Shown here piece by piece: positions 1 to 8,049 of a stretch of DNA of 45,724 nucleotides. Numbering within the stretch: the stretch's first letter is position 1; each line of letters opens with the position of its first letter. The stretch covers positions 1 through 45,724 of the forward strand of contig JAUYAK010000036.1 in assembly GCA_030693515.1 (NCBI GenBank), read 5' to 3'. A program made the position numbers and the translations under genes. The notes beneath the pieces are model-generated. The model worked only from the letters and a program-made list of their open reading frames with translations, was not told where the DNA came from and made no database searches. The stretch comes from Opitutaceae bacterium. GTDB taxonomy: Bacteria; Verrucomicrobiota; Verrucomicrobiia; Opitutales; Opitutaceae.

Positions 1-122
1 GCTTGGAAGATCACCTCTTCGCCGCCTCACGCGAATGGACCCAACCGGCCAAAGTCGCGGGTCTCATCCACCGCTGGCTCGCCGATCAGGTAAACTCTGG
101 CGCACCAATCTATAGTCTATAA
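1..122 (+). CDS. C-terminal end of an unrecognised protein (cut by window edge)
   Basis: An open frame runs in from the left edge and stops at TAA 120-122. The last 40 or so residues contain the stretch WTQPAKVAGLIHRWLADQ. No family is recognisable from so little. The end of the frame is AT-rich compared with the rest of the window. The next open frame (126-377) is in the same reading frame, one codon after this stop, so the two could be one gene split by a nonsense change. They could equally be two adjacent genes. Confidence 0.4.
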   Translation, partial: LEDHLFAASREWTQPAKVAGLIHRWLADQVNSGAPIYSL

Positions 123-125
123 GCT

Positions 126-377
126 ATGGGACGTTGGTATAAACACCCCGCTTTCGCCGATCTGGCGAAGGACTGGTCCATCCGCGGCGACGAGGCGACC
201 GGCATGCGCTTCCTCACGCCAGCAGTGCGCACGCAGCTCCGGCAATCAGCACCCGGTGAGGCTTGGTCCATCGGGGCTGGCTGGGTATGCTGCTCCAGCA
301 ATGGCTTCTTCGCCGCCGAGCAGCTCGACCGTTTCCTCGCGCACGCGCGCGGCGTGCTGGCGTCCGGGCGGCGCTAG
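126..377 (+). CDS. Hypothetical 83-residue protein
   Basis: This small frame starts at ATG 126, three bases after the TAA of the preceding frame and in phase with it. No Shine-Dalgarno sequence is visible in front of it. The product has no signal peptide or membrane segment; it has a CC pair near residue 55 and a basic end. It finishes seven bases before the convergent stop of folC. I do not recognise a family. It may be a real small gene, the continuation of the upstream frame past a nonsense codon, or a chance frame in GC-rich DNA. Confidence 0.35.
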   Translation: MGRWYKHPAFADLAKDWSIRGDEATGMRFLTPAVRTQLRQSAPGEAWSIGAGWVCCSSNGFFAAEQLDRFLAHARGVLASGRR

Positions 378-383
378 GCCGCC

Positions 384-1649
384 TCACTGCAGCCGCGCCA
401 TCACCTCGCCGAGCAGGTAGATCGAACCGGTCACGACGACCACATCCTCCGGACCGCCGGCGGTGCAGCGATCGCGCTCCGGGAACAGCCTCGAGACATC
501 AGCGCGCACCACCCGCCCGCGATAGCCGGCGGGGAGCAGCCCGATCAGCTCGTCGTGCGAGCACGCGCGCGGCTGTTGCGGAACCACCAAGTGAATCTCG
601 CCCGCATGGCGTGCAATCGTCTCGATAAGCGGCCGGGCGCGGGCGGCGCCCATGACACCCGTGATGACGACCGGGGCACGACCGGTCTCCGCAACGAGGT
701 GGGCGAGGTTGGAGTCGAGCACCTGTGCGCCCTCCGGGTTGTGCGAGGCATCGAGGATGGCGAGCCGGCCACCGATCGCGACCCGCTGCCAGCGGCCCGG
801 CCAATCCACGTGGGCGAGGCCGCGCGCGATCGCGGCGTCGCTGATTTTCCAGCGCGGCGCGAGCGCACGCGCGGCGAGTGTGGCGGTCGCGGCGTTCCAA
901 CGCTGGTAGTCACCCTCCAGATTGGTGTGCGGATAGCGCTCTAGGTCGTCGCCAAATTCCTGCGTGACCGAAATCACCCGCGCCCCGCGTCTCGCCGCGA
1001 TCCGCCGGATCTCCGCTTCCGCCGCTGGCGGCACGCGGCCGAGGACGATCGGGAGGCCCGGTTTGATGATGCCGCCCTTTTCCGCGGCAATTTTTTCCAT
1101 GGTGTCACCAAGGATTTCACAGTGATCCATCGCGATCGAGGTGATGAGCGCGACTTCGGGGGTGACGAGGTTGGTGGCGTCGAGCCGCCCGCCGAGGCCG
1201 ACCTCGATCACGGAGATGTCGCAGCTCTTCCGCGTGAATTGCAGGAAGGCCATCGCGGTGAGATATTCGAAGAAACTCGGCAGCGCCTCAGGGTCGGCCA
1301 GGGCCAGCCGCTCCGCGATCGGCCGCAACTCCGCCACGTAGTCCATGATTTCGTGTGGCGTAAGCGGTGTGCGATCTACCTGCACGCGCTCGCCGAGCTG
1401 CACGAGATGCGGTGACGTATAGAGCCCCGTGCGCCAGCCCGCGGCGTGGAGGATGGCGTCGAGCATGGCCGCGACGGAGCCTTTGCCGTTGGTGCCGGCA
1501 ATGTGCAGGCACGGCACCGCGCGCTCCGGATGGCCAACCACAGCGGCGAGCGCGGCCATGCGATCCACGCCGAAGCGGGCTCCTTGCGGCTTCTGGGCAA
1601 AGAGCCACTCCGTCACCGCGGCGTAGCCGGCCGGCCCGTGCGCAGGCAT
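384..1649 (-). CDS. folC: Bifunctional folylpolyglutamate synthase / dihydrofolate synthase
   Basis: FolC adds L-glutamate to dihydropteroate and then to reduced folates with ATP, in the cytoplasm. At 421 residues it has the normal family length. The P-loop is at residues 52-58 (GTNGKGS), followed by the usual GLYTSPHL segment. A second signature, VIEVGLGGRLDATN, is near residue 150, and the C-terminal Mur-ligase-type domain contains ILDASHNPEGA. It is the last gene of the operon ruvX-truA-comF-accD-folC, ten bases after accD. An accD-folC pairing is known from other bacteria and fits housekeeping expression. Confidence 0.95.
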   Translation of the reverse strand: MPAHGPAGYAAVTEWLFAQKPQGARFGVDRMAALAAVVGHPERAVPCLHIAGTNGKGSVAAMLDAILHAAGWRTGLYTSPHLVQLGERVQVDRTPLTPHEIMDYVAELRPIAERLALADPEALPSFFEYLTAMAFLQFTRKSCDISVIEVGLGGRLDATNLVTPEVALITSIAMDHCEILGDTMEKIAAEKGGIIKPGLPIVLGRVPPAAEAEIRRIAARRGARVISVTQEFGDDLERYPHTNLEGDYQRWNAATATLAARALAPRWKISDAAIARGLAHVDWPGRWQRVAIGGRLAILDASHNPEGAQVLDSNLAHLVAETGRAPVVITGVMGAARARPLIETIARHAGEIHLVVPQQPRACSHDELIGLLPAGYRGRVVRADVSRLFPERDRCTAGGPEDVVVVTGSIYLLGEVMARLQ

Positions 1650-1659
1650 GGCAGACGGC

Positions 1660-2535
1660 TCAGGACGACGCCACGGCCGCCGGCGCGGCCGTCTTTTTCC
1701 TCAGGTGCAGCGCCGAAAGCAATTCGTGCAGCCGCTCGCGAAGATCGAGCCGGCTCACGATCTGATCGATGAGGCCGTGCTTGAGGAGAAACTCGGCGGT
1801 CTGGAAGCCCGCGGGCAGCGTCTGCTTGGTGGTGTCCTTGATGACACGCGCGCCGGCGAAGCCCACGAGTGCGCCAGGTTCCGCAAGAATCACGTCGCCG
1901 AGCGTGGCAAAGCTCGCCGTCACGCCGCCCATCGTCGGATGCGTGAGCACGGAGATGAACGGCAGGCCGGCCTGCCCGAGGCGGCCGAGCGCGGCGCTCG
2001 TCTTGGCCATCTGCATGAGCGAGTAGATGCCCTCCTGCATGCGTGCGCCACCGGAGGCGCTGAAGATGATGCACGGGATGCGGCGATCCAAGGCGGTCTC
2101 GATCGCGCGCGTGATTTTTTCGCCGGCCGCCGCGCCCATCGCGCCGCCGCAAAAGCGGAAGTCCATCACTGCGACGGACACCTCAAGGCCGAGGATCTTG
2201 CCGGTGCCGCAGATGACGGCCTCGGGCAGGCCGCTGTCCTTTTCGTAGCGCTTGATGCGCTCGGGATACGGCTGAGAATCGACGAACTTCAACGGGTCGC
2301 TCGACTTCACACCCGCATCAGCTTCGGCGAAGGTCCCCTCGTCGAAGAGTTTCGCGATGCGCGCCCGGGCGCCGATAGGGAAATGATGGCCGCTCTTGGG
2401 CGCGACCATCTGGTTGTCCTCCGCCTCCTTGTTGAAAACGATGTCCCCGGTCGTCGGGTCTTTCGTGTAAAGACCCTTGGGGATGTCCTTCTTGCGGGAG
2501 CGGCGGACGGTGTAGGTCGGTTTGTCGAAATGCAT
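1660..2535 (-). CDS. accD: Acetyl-CoA carboxylase carboxyltransferase subunit beta, zinc-less variant
   Basis: AccD with AccA transfers the carboxyl group from biotin to acetyl-CoA, giving malonyl-CoA for fatty acid synthesis. The 291-residue product aligns with E. coli AccD along its length: FCGGAMGAAAGEK, SASGGARMQEG, SLMQMAKTSAAL and PTMGGVTASFA are all present. The N-terminal zinc ribbon is altered. The four cysteines that bind zinc in E. coli AccD (27, 30, 46, 49) correspond here to D26, T29, A45 and S48, while flanking residues (YTK, the G after the second site, PK, HH) are kept. The fold segment therefore seems present without metal. The gene lies 6 bases after comF and 10 before folC. 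Confidence 0.93.
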   Translation of the reverse strand: MHFDKPTYTVRRSRKKDIPKGLYTKDPTTGDIVFNKEAEDNQMVAPKSGHHFPIGARARIAKLFDEGTFAEADAGVKSSDPLKFVDSQPYPERIKRYEKDSGLPEAVICGTGKILGLEVSVAVMDFRFCGGAMGAAAGEKITRAIETALDRRIPCIIFSASGGARMQEGIYSLMQMAKTSAALGRLGQAGLPFISVLTHPTMGGVTASFATLGDVILAEPGALVGFAGARVIKDTTKQTLPAGFQTAEFLLKHGLIDQIVSRLDLRERLHELLSALHLRKKTAAPAAVASS

Positions 2536-2541
2536 GGCGAA

Positions 2542-3288
2542 TCAGCCGTGGCCGAAGGTGACGACGTCGAGGTTCAGCGCACCGGCGCGGCGCAGCGTGA
2601 GCGCGCAGCTGTTGAGCGTGGAACCGGTGGTGAAAACGTCATCAAGGAGGGTGTAATGCTGGCCGGGAGTAAGGTTCGCGCCCTCAGCGAGTGCAAAGGC
2701 ATTTTTCAGGTTGGCCATGCGCGTGCGGCGATCGAACGCCGTCTGCGTGCGGGTGTCGATCACCCGGCGCAAAAGCCGCTCGACGCGGGTGCCGCCGCCG
2801 GCGAGTCCGGCCAGGATGTCCGCGAGGAGTTCGGACTGGTTGTAGCCGCGATGCCGCAGCTTCGCGGCATGCAGCGGGACCGGCACGATCACGGAGCCGC
2901 GCACGAGGTCGAGCACGTGCGGGCTGCGGCGCAGGATCTCCCGCATGTCGTGCAGCACATGCAGGCCGCGGTGATATTTGAGTTCGATCACGAGGGCGCG
3001 CACGGCGCCCTTGAACAGCACCGCCGTGCGGCCCTCGCGGTAAGCCGGCTCCAAGCCCTCGCACTTCATGCACAGATGCGCGCCCTCGACCACGCCGTAG
3101 AAGGGATGACCGCAGGTCGCGCAGTGCGGGGGCCTGGCATACTCAATCTGCAGCGTGCAACGCGCACAGACGTGGCGCAGCTCACCGGGCGCCTCGGCGG
3201 GCTCGACCAACCCGCGACAATGCACGCAGACCGGCGGAAACACCGTGTCGGCCAATCCCTGCGCCAGCTGCCGCAGCCCCGGGTTCAT
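2542..3288 (-). CDS. comF: ComF family protein (phosphoribosyltransferase-like)
   Basis: This 248-residue protein has the ComF layout. The N-terminal zinc region carries four CxxC pairs (C21/C24, C41/C44, C56/C59, C73/C76). The C-terminal half is a type I phosphoribosyltransferase domain with VPVPLH and the PRPP loop LLDDVFTTGST. In Gram-positive bacteria and Haemophilus the family is needed for DNA uptake; its biochemical reaction is not firmly known and it is widespread in non-competent species. It sits between truA (4 bases upstream) and accD (6 bases downstream), so it is co-transcribed with housekeeping genes and nothing nearby suggests a competence operon. Confidence 0.88.
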   Translation of the reverse strand: MNPGLRQLAQGLADTVFPPVCVHCRGLVEPAEAPGELRHVCARCTLQIEYARPPHCATCGHPFYGVVEGAHLCMKCEGLEPAYREGRTAVLFKGAVRALVIELKYHRGLHVLHDMREILRRSPHVLDLVRGSVIVPVPLHAAKLRHRGYNQSELLADILAGLAGGGTRVERLLRRVIDTRTQTAFDRRTRMANLKNAFALAEGANLTPGQHYTLLDDVFTTGSTLNSCALTLRRAGALNLDVVTFGHG

Positions 3289-3292
3289 CGTC

Positions 3293-4039
3293 TCAATAAA
3301 AGACCTTGGTAAGAAACAGCCCCTGCGGCGGCGCGGTCAGCACCGCGGCGACGCGCTTTTTCGACTCGAGGATGGCCGCCAGCTCAGCGGGCGTGACCTT
3401 GCCGAGGCCGACCGCGACGATCGCGCCGACGAGACTGCGGACCATCTTGTAGAGGAAGCCCGGGGCCTCGGCGGTGATGCGGATGCGGCGGCCGGACCGC
3501 ACCACGTCGAGCCGGGTGACCTCGCGCACGGTATTTTCACGCGGCGTGCCGTTGAGCGCCGTGAAGGCCCGGAAATCATGCCGTCCGCGCAGCACTGCCG
3601 CCGCCGCGCGCATCGCCGCGAGATCGAGCGGAAGGAACACCGGCCAGCAATACGGCCGCGTGAACGGGTCGGCATCGCCCACCTGCACGAAGTAGTCGTA
3701 GCGCTTTCGTTTCGCGCTGAAGCGCGCGTGAAACTTCTCCGACACCGGACGCAGCGAGATGATTTGCAGTTGCTCCGGGAGGCGCGAGCGCAGCGCCGCC
3801 AGGAGCTTGTCCGGCGCGTGCCGCCACGCCGCGTCGAAGTGAAACACCTGGGCGCGCGCATGCACGCCTGCATCGGTGCGCCCGCTCGCGTGCGTGCGCA
3901 CGAGCTCGCCGAAAATATCCACGAGGCGCGCCTCGACGATGTCCTGCACGCCGCGCTTCTGGTCCTGGCTTTGCCAGCCGATGAACGCCGAGCCGTCGTA
4001 GGCGCAGGTGCATTTCCAACGGCGCACTTTCGGGCTCAT
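3293..4039 (-). CDS. truA: tRNA pseudouridine synthase A
   Basis: TruA isomerises uridines 38-40 in the anticodon arm of tRNAs. The 248-residue length matches the family. The catalytic aspartate is D56 in GRTDAGVHA, with KCTCAYDGSAFIGWQ at the N-terminus and FLYKMVRSLVG near the C-terminus, both typical of TruA. The start overlaps the end of ruvX by four bases (4036-4039), indicating translational coupling in the ruvX-truA-comF-accD-folC operon. Confidence 0.96.
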   Translation of the reverse strand: MSPKVRRWKCTCAYDGSAFIGWQSQDQKRGVQDIVEARLVDIFGELVRTHASGRTDAGVHARAQVFHFDAAWRHAPDKLLAALRSRLPEQLQIISLRPVSEKFHARFSAKRKRYDYFVQVGDADPFTRPYCWPVFLPLDLAAMRAAAAVLRGRHDFRAFTALNGTPRENTVREVTRLDVVRSGRRIRITAEAPGFLYKMVRSLVGAIVAVGLGKVTPAELAAILESKKRVAAVLTAPPQGLFLTKVFY

Positions 4040-4476
4040 GCGGGCTCCTCCTCCGGCGGCGGGACGAGCGGCACCTTCTGGTTGAGATAGTCCTGCAAGA
4101 TCAGCGTCGCTGCGCGCGAGTCGATGATGCCGCTCGCGCGCACGTCGCGGCGCTGGGTTTTCGACATCGTGGACTCCGCGTCGTAGCTCGTGAGCCGCTC
4201 ATCGATCAGATGCACGGGCAGGCCGGTCTCGGCGCGCAAACGCGCGGCGAGCGCCTCGGCCTCCCTGGCCTTGGGTCCGACGGAGTCGTCCATGTTGAGC
4301 GGATAACCGATCACGAGGTCCGTGATCCGCCGCTGCGTGATGAGTGTGTGCAAGTCGGCCCAGCGTTTGGCCGGGTCGGCGTCGATGAGCGCAGGCAGCG
4401 GCGTGGCGACGCCGATTTCGTCGCCGTAGCTGAGCCCGATGCGGCGGGTGCCATGATCGATTCCTAGACAACGCAT
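4036..4476 (-). CDS. ruvX: RuvX/YqgF Holliday junction resolvase-like protein
   Basis: A 146-residue RNase H-fold protein of the RuvX/YqgF family, implicated in 16S rRNA 5' end processing and proposed as a Holliday junction resolvase. The acidic motifs are visible: GIDHGTRRIGLS at the start, LIDERLTSYDAE in the middle and IDSRAATLILQDYL near the end. I chose the ATG at 4476 because a GGAG lies five bases in front and family members start with a short MRxLGxDxG. Starts at 4485 or 4512 are also open. It is the first gene of the five-gene minus-strand operon and is divergent from the MoeB-like gene at 4556. Confidence 0.92.
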   Translation of the reverse strand: MRCLGIDHGTRRIGLSYGDEIGVATPLPALIDADPAKRWADLHTLITQRRITDLVIGYPLNMDDSVGPKAREAEALAARLRAETGLPVHLIDERLTSYDAESTMSKTQRRDVRASGIIDSRAATLILQDYLNQKVPLVPPPEEEPA

Positions 4477-4555
4477 CGGCTCCATACCGGCGGGCCGCGC
4501 GCGACGGGGCAATTTCCAATTGCGGCGCGGGCGCTTCCGGCTCTCTTTCGCCTCG

Positions 4556-5725
4556 ATGTCCGCCGCCCTGCCCGCTCTCTCGCCCGCCGAACTCGCGCGC
4601 TACAGCCGGCACATTCTGCTCGATCAGTTCGGTGTCGAAGGCCAGCGCAAGCTCGCCGCCGCGCGTGTGCTGGTGATCGGCGCTGGCGGCCTCGGCAGCC
4701 CGGCCGCGCTCTACCTGGCGGCGGCGGGCGTCGGGACGCTCGGCATCGCGGACCTCGACCGCGTCGAGCCGCACAACCTGCAACGCCAGCTCCTGCACGA
4801 CGACGCCGCCGTCGGCCGGCCTAAGGTCGAGTCCGCCACCCGGCGCCTCTGCGCCACGAATCCGTTCATCCAGGTTCATGCCCACGCCGAGGGCGTGACG
4901 GCGGAAAACGCCCTCGTGCTGTTCGCCAGCTACGACGTAATCGTCGATGGCACGGACAACTTCGGCTCGCGCTACCTGAACAACGACGCGGCGCATCTCG
5001 CCGGCAAGCCGCTCGTGCACGGGAGTGTTTTCAAATTCGAGGGCCAGGTCACTGTGCTCGATCCGGCGCGCGGCGGACCGTGTTACCGTTGCCTTTTTCC
5101 CGAGCCACCCACGCCCGGCTCGGTGCCCGGCTGCGGCGAGGCCGGCGTGCTCGGCGCGCTCTGCGGCGTCATCGGCAGCCTCCAAGCCCTCGAGGCGATC
5201 AAACAGATCACGGGCGTGGGAGAAACGCTGCGCGGCCGCCTGCTCACCTACGATGCGCTGACGCAATCGTTCCGCACCCTCACTCTCCCCCGCGATCCGC
5301 GTTGCCCGCTCTGCGGCGACGCCCCCGTCATCCGCACGCTCGATCCGCGGCACTACGCCGCCATCACCTGCGCCCCTACTCCCACCATGGCCGATACCGA
5401 ACACCCGATTGAAATCACCGTCACCGAAGCCAAACGCCTCCTCGATGAGTCGCCGTGCGGCGTCATGCTCATCGACGTCCGCGAGCCCCATGAACTGGAA
5501 ATCGCCAAGGTAAATGGCGCCGAGGCCATCCCGATGCGGCAGATCCCGGAGCGCCTGCACGATCTGCCGCGCGACGAACACCTGCTCATCATGTGCCATC
5601 ACGGCGGCCGCAGCCGGCGCGTGACGGAGTTTCTGCGCGCGCAGGGCCTGACCGCAGTGAGCAACATCGCCGGCGGCATCGACGCCTGGGCCGCGGAAAT
5701 CGACCCGAGCCTGCGACGCTATTGA
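4556..5725 (+). CDS. MoeB/ThiF-type adenylyltransferase fused to a rhodanese domain
   Basis: An E1-like enzyme that adenylates the C-terminal glycine of a sulfur-carrier protein (MoaD or ThiS type) and passes sulfur through its rhodanese domain. Of 389 residues, about 10-255 form the ThiF fold with the nucleotide loop GAGGLGSPAALYL (43-55), CYRC at 176-179 and CPLC, the last two giving the structural zinc site. Residues about 285-389 form a rhodanese domain with catalytic C347 in MCHHGGRS. The start MSAALPALSPAEL at 4556 fits the family better than the upstream in-frame ATG at 4520. Its stop touches the stop of the convergent aminotransferase with no bases between. Thiamine, molybdopterin or another sulfur route cannot be decided from the window. 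Confidence 0.9.
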   Translation: MSAALPALSPAELARYSRHILLDQFGVEGQRKLAAARVLVIGAGGLGSPAALYLAAAGVGTLGIADLDRVEPHNLQRQLLHDDAAVGRPKVESATRRLCATNPFIQVHAHAEGVTAENALVLFASYDVIVDGTDNFGSRYLNNDAAHLAGKPLVHGSVFKFEGQVTVLDPARGGPCYRCLFPEPPTPGSVPGCGEAGVLGALCGVIGSLQALEAIKQITGVGETLRGRLLTYDALTQSFRTLTLPRDPRCPLCGDAPVIRTLDPRHYAAITCAPTPTMADTEHPIEITVTEAKRLLDESPCGVMLIDVREPHELEIAKVNGAEAIPMRQIPERLHDLPRDEHLLIMCHHGGRSRRVTEFLRAQGLTAVSNIAGGIDAWAAEIDPSLRRY

Positions 5726-6640
5726 CTAGACGCGCAGTGCTGGCCGCGCGACGCCAACCGCCCGGATGTGCGCGTCAAACGCCGTTTGCAGCCGTGCCGT
5801 CACGGTGCCGGCGCTGACCTTGAACGCGCGCGCATCGATCGCCCCCACGGGCGCGATGTTCTTGGTCGTCGAGAGCACGAAACACTCGCTCATGGCCCCG
5901 AGTTCGTCCGGCCGGATCGCCGTCTCCCGCACCGCCACGCCGGCGGCGGGCGCGATGATCTTGAGCACGACCGCGCGCGTAATGCCCTCGAGGATGCCGG
6001 CCGACACCGGAGGCGTGACGATTTCCGTGCCGCGCACGAAAGCGATATTGGACGTGGAGGCCTCGGTGATCTCGCCGCGGAGATTTAGCATCAGGACTTC
6101 GTCCGCCCCGCGGACCCGTGCCTCGCGCAGGCCGAGGAGGTTGTTGAGGTAATTGCCCGTCTTCCACGCGGGATCGAGGCTCTCGATCGGGTTGCGGCGC
6201 AGGGTCGTCGCGATGGAAAGCCGGAGACCGTCGCGCAGCACCGCCGGTGCATTCTCCGGGCAGGGTTGGACGAGAAGGACGAACGTTGCCTGATCGGCGA
6301 GCGCCACATCCAGCCCGATCGGGCCGGCGCCACGCGACACTTGCAGCCGGATGTAGAGTTCGCCGGCGAACGAGGTCGCCGTGCGATACGCCGCCGCGGT
6401 CCGGCGCACCTCTGCCAGCATTTCATCCGCCGTCCACGGCAGGTTCATATGCAGCGAAGCTGCCGAGCGACCGAGCCGGGCCCAGTGCTCGTCCCACGTG
6501 AAGATCACACCTTGGTGCGTGCGCCAGACCTCATAGATCGCATCGCCATAGAGAAACCCGCGATCGAGAGGGGAAATCGACGGTTCGGTGGCCGAGTGGA
6601 GGCGGCCGTTGGTGTTGGCTTGGATAAAGGACGGGGTCAT
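5726..6640 (-). CDS. Class IV PLP-dependent aminotransferase
   Basis: A 304-residue fold-type IV aminotransferase. LDRGFLYGDAIYEV at the start is closer to D-amino-acid aminotransferases than to IlvE. The PLP lysine is K160 in DPAWKTGNYLNN, and EITEASTSNIAFV and SAGILEGITRAVV are the usual phosphate-binding segments. It could be a branched-chain aminotransferase, a D-amino-acid aminotransferase or an aminodeoxychorismate lyase relative; the motifs seen do not separate these. The stop codon (TAG) abuts the stop of the opposite MoeB-like gene. Upstream lies the terminator of the small HTH gene, so this gene is probably transcribed alone. Confidence 0.88.
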   Translation of the reverse strand: MTPSFIQANTNGRLHSATEPSISPLDRGFLYGDAIYEVWRTHQGVIFTWDEHWARLGRSAASLHMNLPWTADEMLAEVRRTAAAYRTATSFAGELYIRLQVSRGAGPIGLDVALADQATFVLLVQPCPENAPAVLRDGLRLSIATTLRRNPIESLDPAWKTGNYLNNLLGLREARVRGADEVLMLNLRGEITEASTSNIAFVRGTEIVTPPVSAGILEGITRAVVLKIIAPAAGVAVRETAIRPDELGAMSECFVLSTTKNIAPVGAIDARAFKVSAGTVTARLQTAFDAHIRAVGVARPALRV

Positions 6641-6649
6641 GCCGCCTCA

Positions 6650-6682
6650 CAAAACAAAGCGCCCTCGCACGCAGCGAGGGCG
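6650..6682 (-). terminator. Rho-independent terminator of the small HTH gene
   Basis: A perfect 9-bp stem (6660-6668 with 6674-6682, core GCCCTCGC) with a 5-base loop is followed on the minus strand by CTTTGTTTTG (6659 to 6650). It lies 32 bases past the stop of the gene at 6714-7070 and just before the start of the aminotransferase gene. Confidence 0.75.
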
Positions 6683-6713
6683 AAATAACACAGCGCGAGC
6701 GCTTGGCCTGGGC

Positions 6714-7070
6714 CTATTTCGATTTCACGAGTCCGAGGGACTTCTTGATATTGTGCACACTCGGCACGGAGATCTTCACGACCTTTGCAATGTCGGTGCC
6801 GCTCTTGCCGGCTTCGAGGAGCTTCTTCACCTGCTGACGCATCTCATCGGTAATGACGGCGCGCCGGCGGCGATTCTTGGCCCCGGGCTTGCGTCCACGG
6901 CGAGCGCCGGCGGCAGCCTTCACGGCCGCGATAAATTCCCCCACCGAGGCGAAGCCATACTGCGCCGGCAGCGCGGCGAGTTCCTTCTTCAGTTCATCGG
7001 CAATGGATTGCTCGAGATTGGCCAGTTTGGCCCGGGCGACTTCAAGTTCCTTTAGTTTATTAGTGACCAT
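6714..7070 (-). CDS. Small coiled-coil, basic-linker, HTH protein (nucleoid-associated-like)
   Basis: A 118-residue basic protein in three parts. Residues 1-52 form a helical, probably coiled-coil segment rich in Leu, Glu and Lys. Residues 57-70 are a strongly basic linker containing RRGRKPG and RRRR, resembling an AT-hook. Residues 74-112 look like a small helix-turn-helix (GKSGTDIAKVVKISVPSVHN) of the resolvase/transposase type. Oligomerising N-terminus plus DNA-binding C-terminus resembles the plan of H-NS-like nucleoid proteins, but I see no clear homology to H-NS, MvaT or Lsr2. It has its own candidate promoter (TATAAT at 7159-7154) and terminator, so it is a monocistronic gene. Function is inferred from layout only. 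Confidence 0.8.
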   Translation of the reverse strand: MVTNKLKELEVARAKLANLEQSIADELKKELAALPAQYGFASVGEFIAAVKAAAGARRGRKPGAKNRRRRAVITDEMRQQVKKLLEAGKSGTDIAKVVKISVPSVHNIKKSLGLVKSK

Positions 7071-7153
7071 AGGATCTCACATTGAAAAACCGCGGCCTGA
7101 GTAGCAAGCCGGCGAATATCGACGCGTCAGATCAGCTCGAAGGCCGAGCCCCT

Positions 7154-7159
7154 ATTATA
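7154..7159 (-). promoter_or_regulatory. Candidate -10 element for the small HTH gene
   Basis: The minus strand reads TATAAT here, a perfect -10 hexamer in very GC-rich DNA. It overlaps the stop codon of the upstream SDR gene. The predicted transcript would have a leader of roughly 75 bases. No good -35 hexamer is visible at the right spacing. Confidence 0.4.
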
Positions 7160-7946
7160 TCGTCATCGCATGATAGCCGCCATCGACGACGATTTCGGAG
7201 CCGGTAATGAAGCCACCGGCTCCATCGCTGGCGAGCAGCAGCGTCGCGCCGACCAGCTCGCGCGCCTCGCCGAATCGCTTCATCGGCGTGTGTCCCATGA
7301 TGGAGGCGACGCGTTCCGGGGAGAGAATCTTCTTGTTCTGCTCGGCCGGGAAGAAGCCGGGCACGAGCGTGTTCACGCGCACGCGCTGCGGCGCCCACTC
7401 GCGCGCGAGGTTTTTCGAGAGGTTATGCACCGCGGCCTTGGTCGCCGAATAGGTAAAGACCCGCGAGAGCGGCACGATGCCCGACATCGAGCCGAGGTTG
7501 ATGATCGAGCCACCCTGCCCGCGCTCGACGAGATACTTGCCGAAAATCTGGCAGCCCAGAAACACACCCTTGTAGTTGATCTTCACGATCCGTTCGAACT
7601 CGTCCTCCGCGATGTCGAAGAAGGGCGTCGCCGAGTTCGTGCCGGCGCCGTTGACGACGATATCCACCCGGCCCGAGCGCTTGAGCACGGTCTCCAGCAG
7701 CTGCTGGAGCGCGGCCTTCTCGCTCGCCTCGGCGGAGACGAAATACGCCTTGCCCCCGCCTGCGGCGATGCGCGCGAGCCGCGGCTGGGCTTTCTCCTCA
7801 TTGCGCCCGACCAGCACCACCTCCGCGCCGGCCCCGGCCAGACCCTCGGCCATGGCACCGCAGAGTTCGCCCGTGCCGCCAATGACGACCGCGACCTTGC
7901 CCGTGAGGTTGAAGAGTGAACCGAGATAGCCGGATGAGTTGCTCAT
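7155..7946 (-). CDS. SDR family oxidoreductase
   Basis: A 263-residue classical short-chain dehydrogenase/reductase. The cofactor loop is [14 protein letters not shown] (21-34), NGAG is at 100, and the catalytic residues are S153, Y166 and K170 (YSATK). The C-terminus [17 protein letters not shown] is typical of classical SDRs. Overall style is like gluconate 5-dehydrogenase, KduD or mannonate-type sugar-acid dehydrogenases, but substrate cannot be read from the sequence. The start MSNSSGYLG at 7946 was preferred over 7991 because SDRs begin shortly before the first strand. It is divergent from the HTH-MBL gene at 8050. Confidence 0.9.
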   Translation of the reverse strand: MSNSSGYLGSLFNLTGKVAVVIGGTGELCGAMAEGLAGAGAEVVLVGRNEEKAQPRLARIAAGGGKAYFVSAEASEKAALQQLLETVLKRSGRVDIVVNGAGTNSATPFFDIAEDEFERIVKINYKGVFLGCQIFGKYLVERGQGGSIINLGSMSGIVPLSRVFTYSATKAAVHNLSKNLAREWAPQRVRVNTLVPGFFPAEQNKKILSPERVASIMGHTPMKRFGEARELVGATLLLASDGAGGFITGSEIVVDGGYHAMTI

Positions 7947-8012
7947 GAAACGCCCAGCAGAAGCGGGCCCCGCGCCCGCTGGCAACGGCAATTCCTGTCA
8001 CCTACGCCGCAC

Positions 8013-8041
8013 TTGCCGCGTCTGCTCGCCGCGCTTAACTT
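8013..8041 (+). promoter_or_regulatory. Candidate promoter of the HTH-MBL gene
   Basis: TTGCCG (8013-8018) and TAACTT (8036-8041) are separated by 17 bases. The ATG at 8050 is only 9 bases after the -10 box, so the transcript would be almost leaderless. A similar arrangement lies in front of fabV (30482-30511). Confidence 0.35.
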
Positions 8042-8049
8042 ACGGCACC

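Noticed and set aside
4199-5602. A 467-residue minus-strand frame across ruvX and the MoeB-like gene
   Set aside because: It overlaps two well-supported genes in other frames and has no family features.
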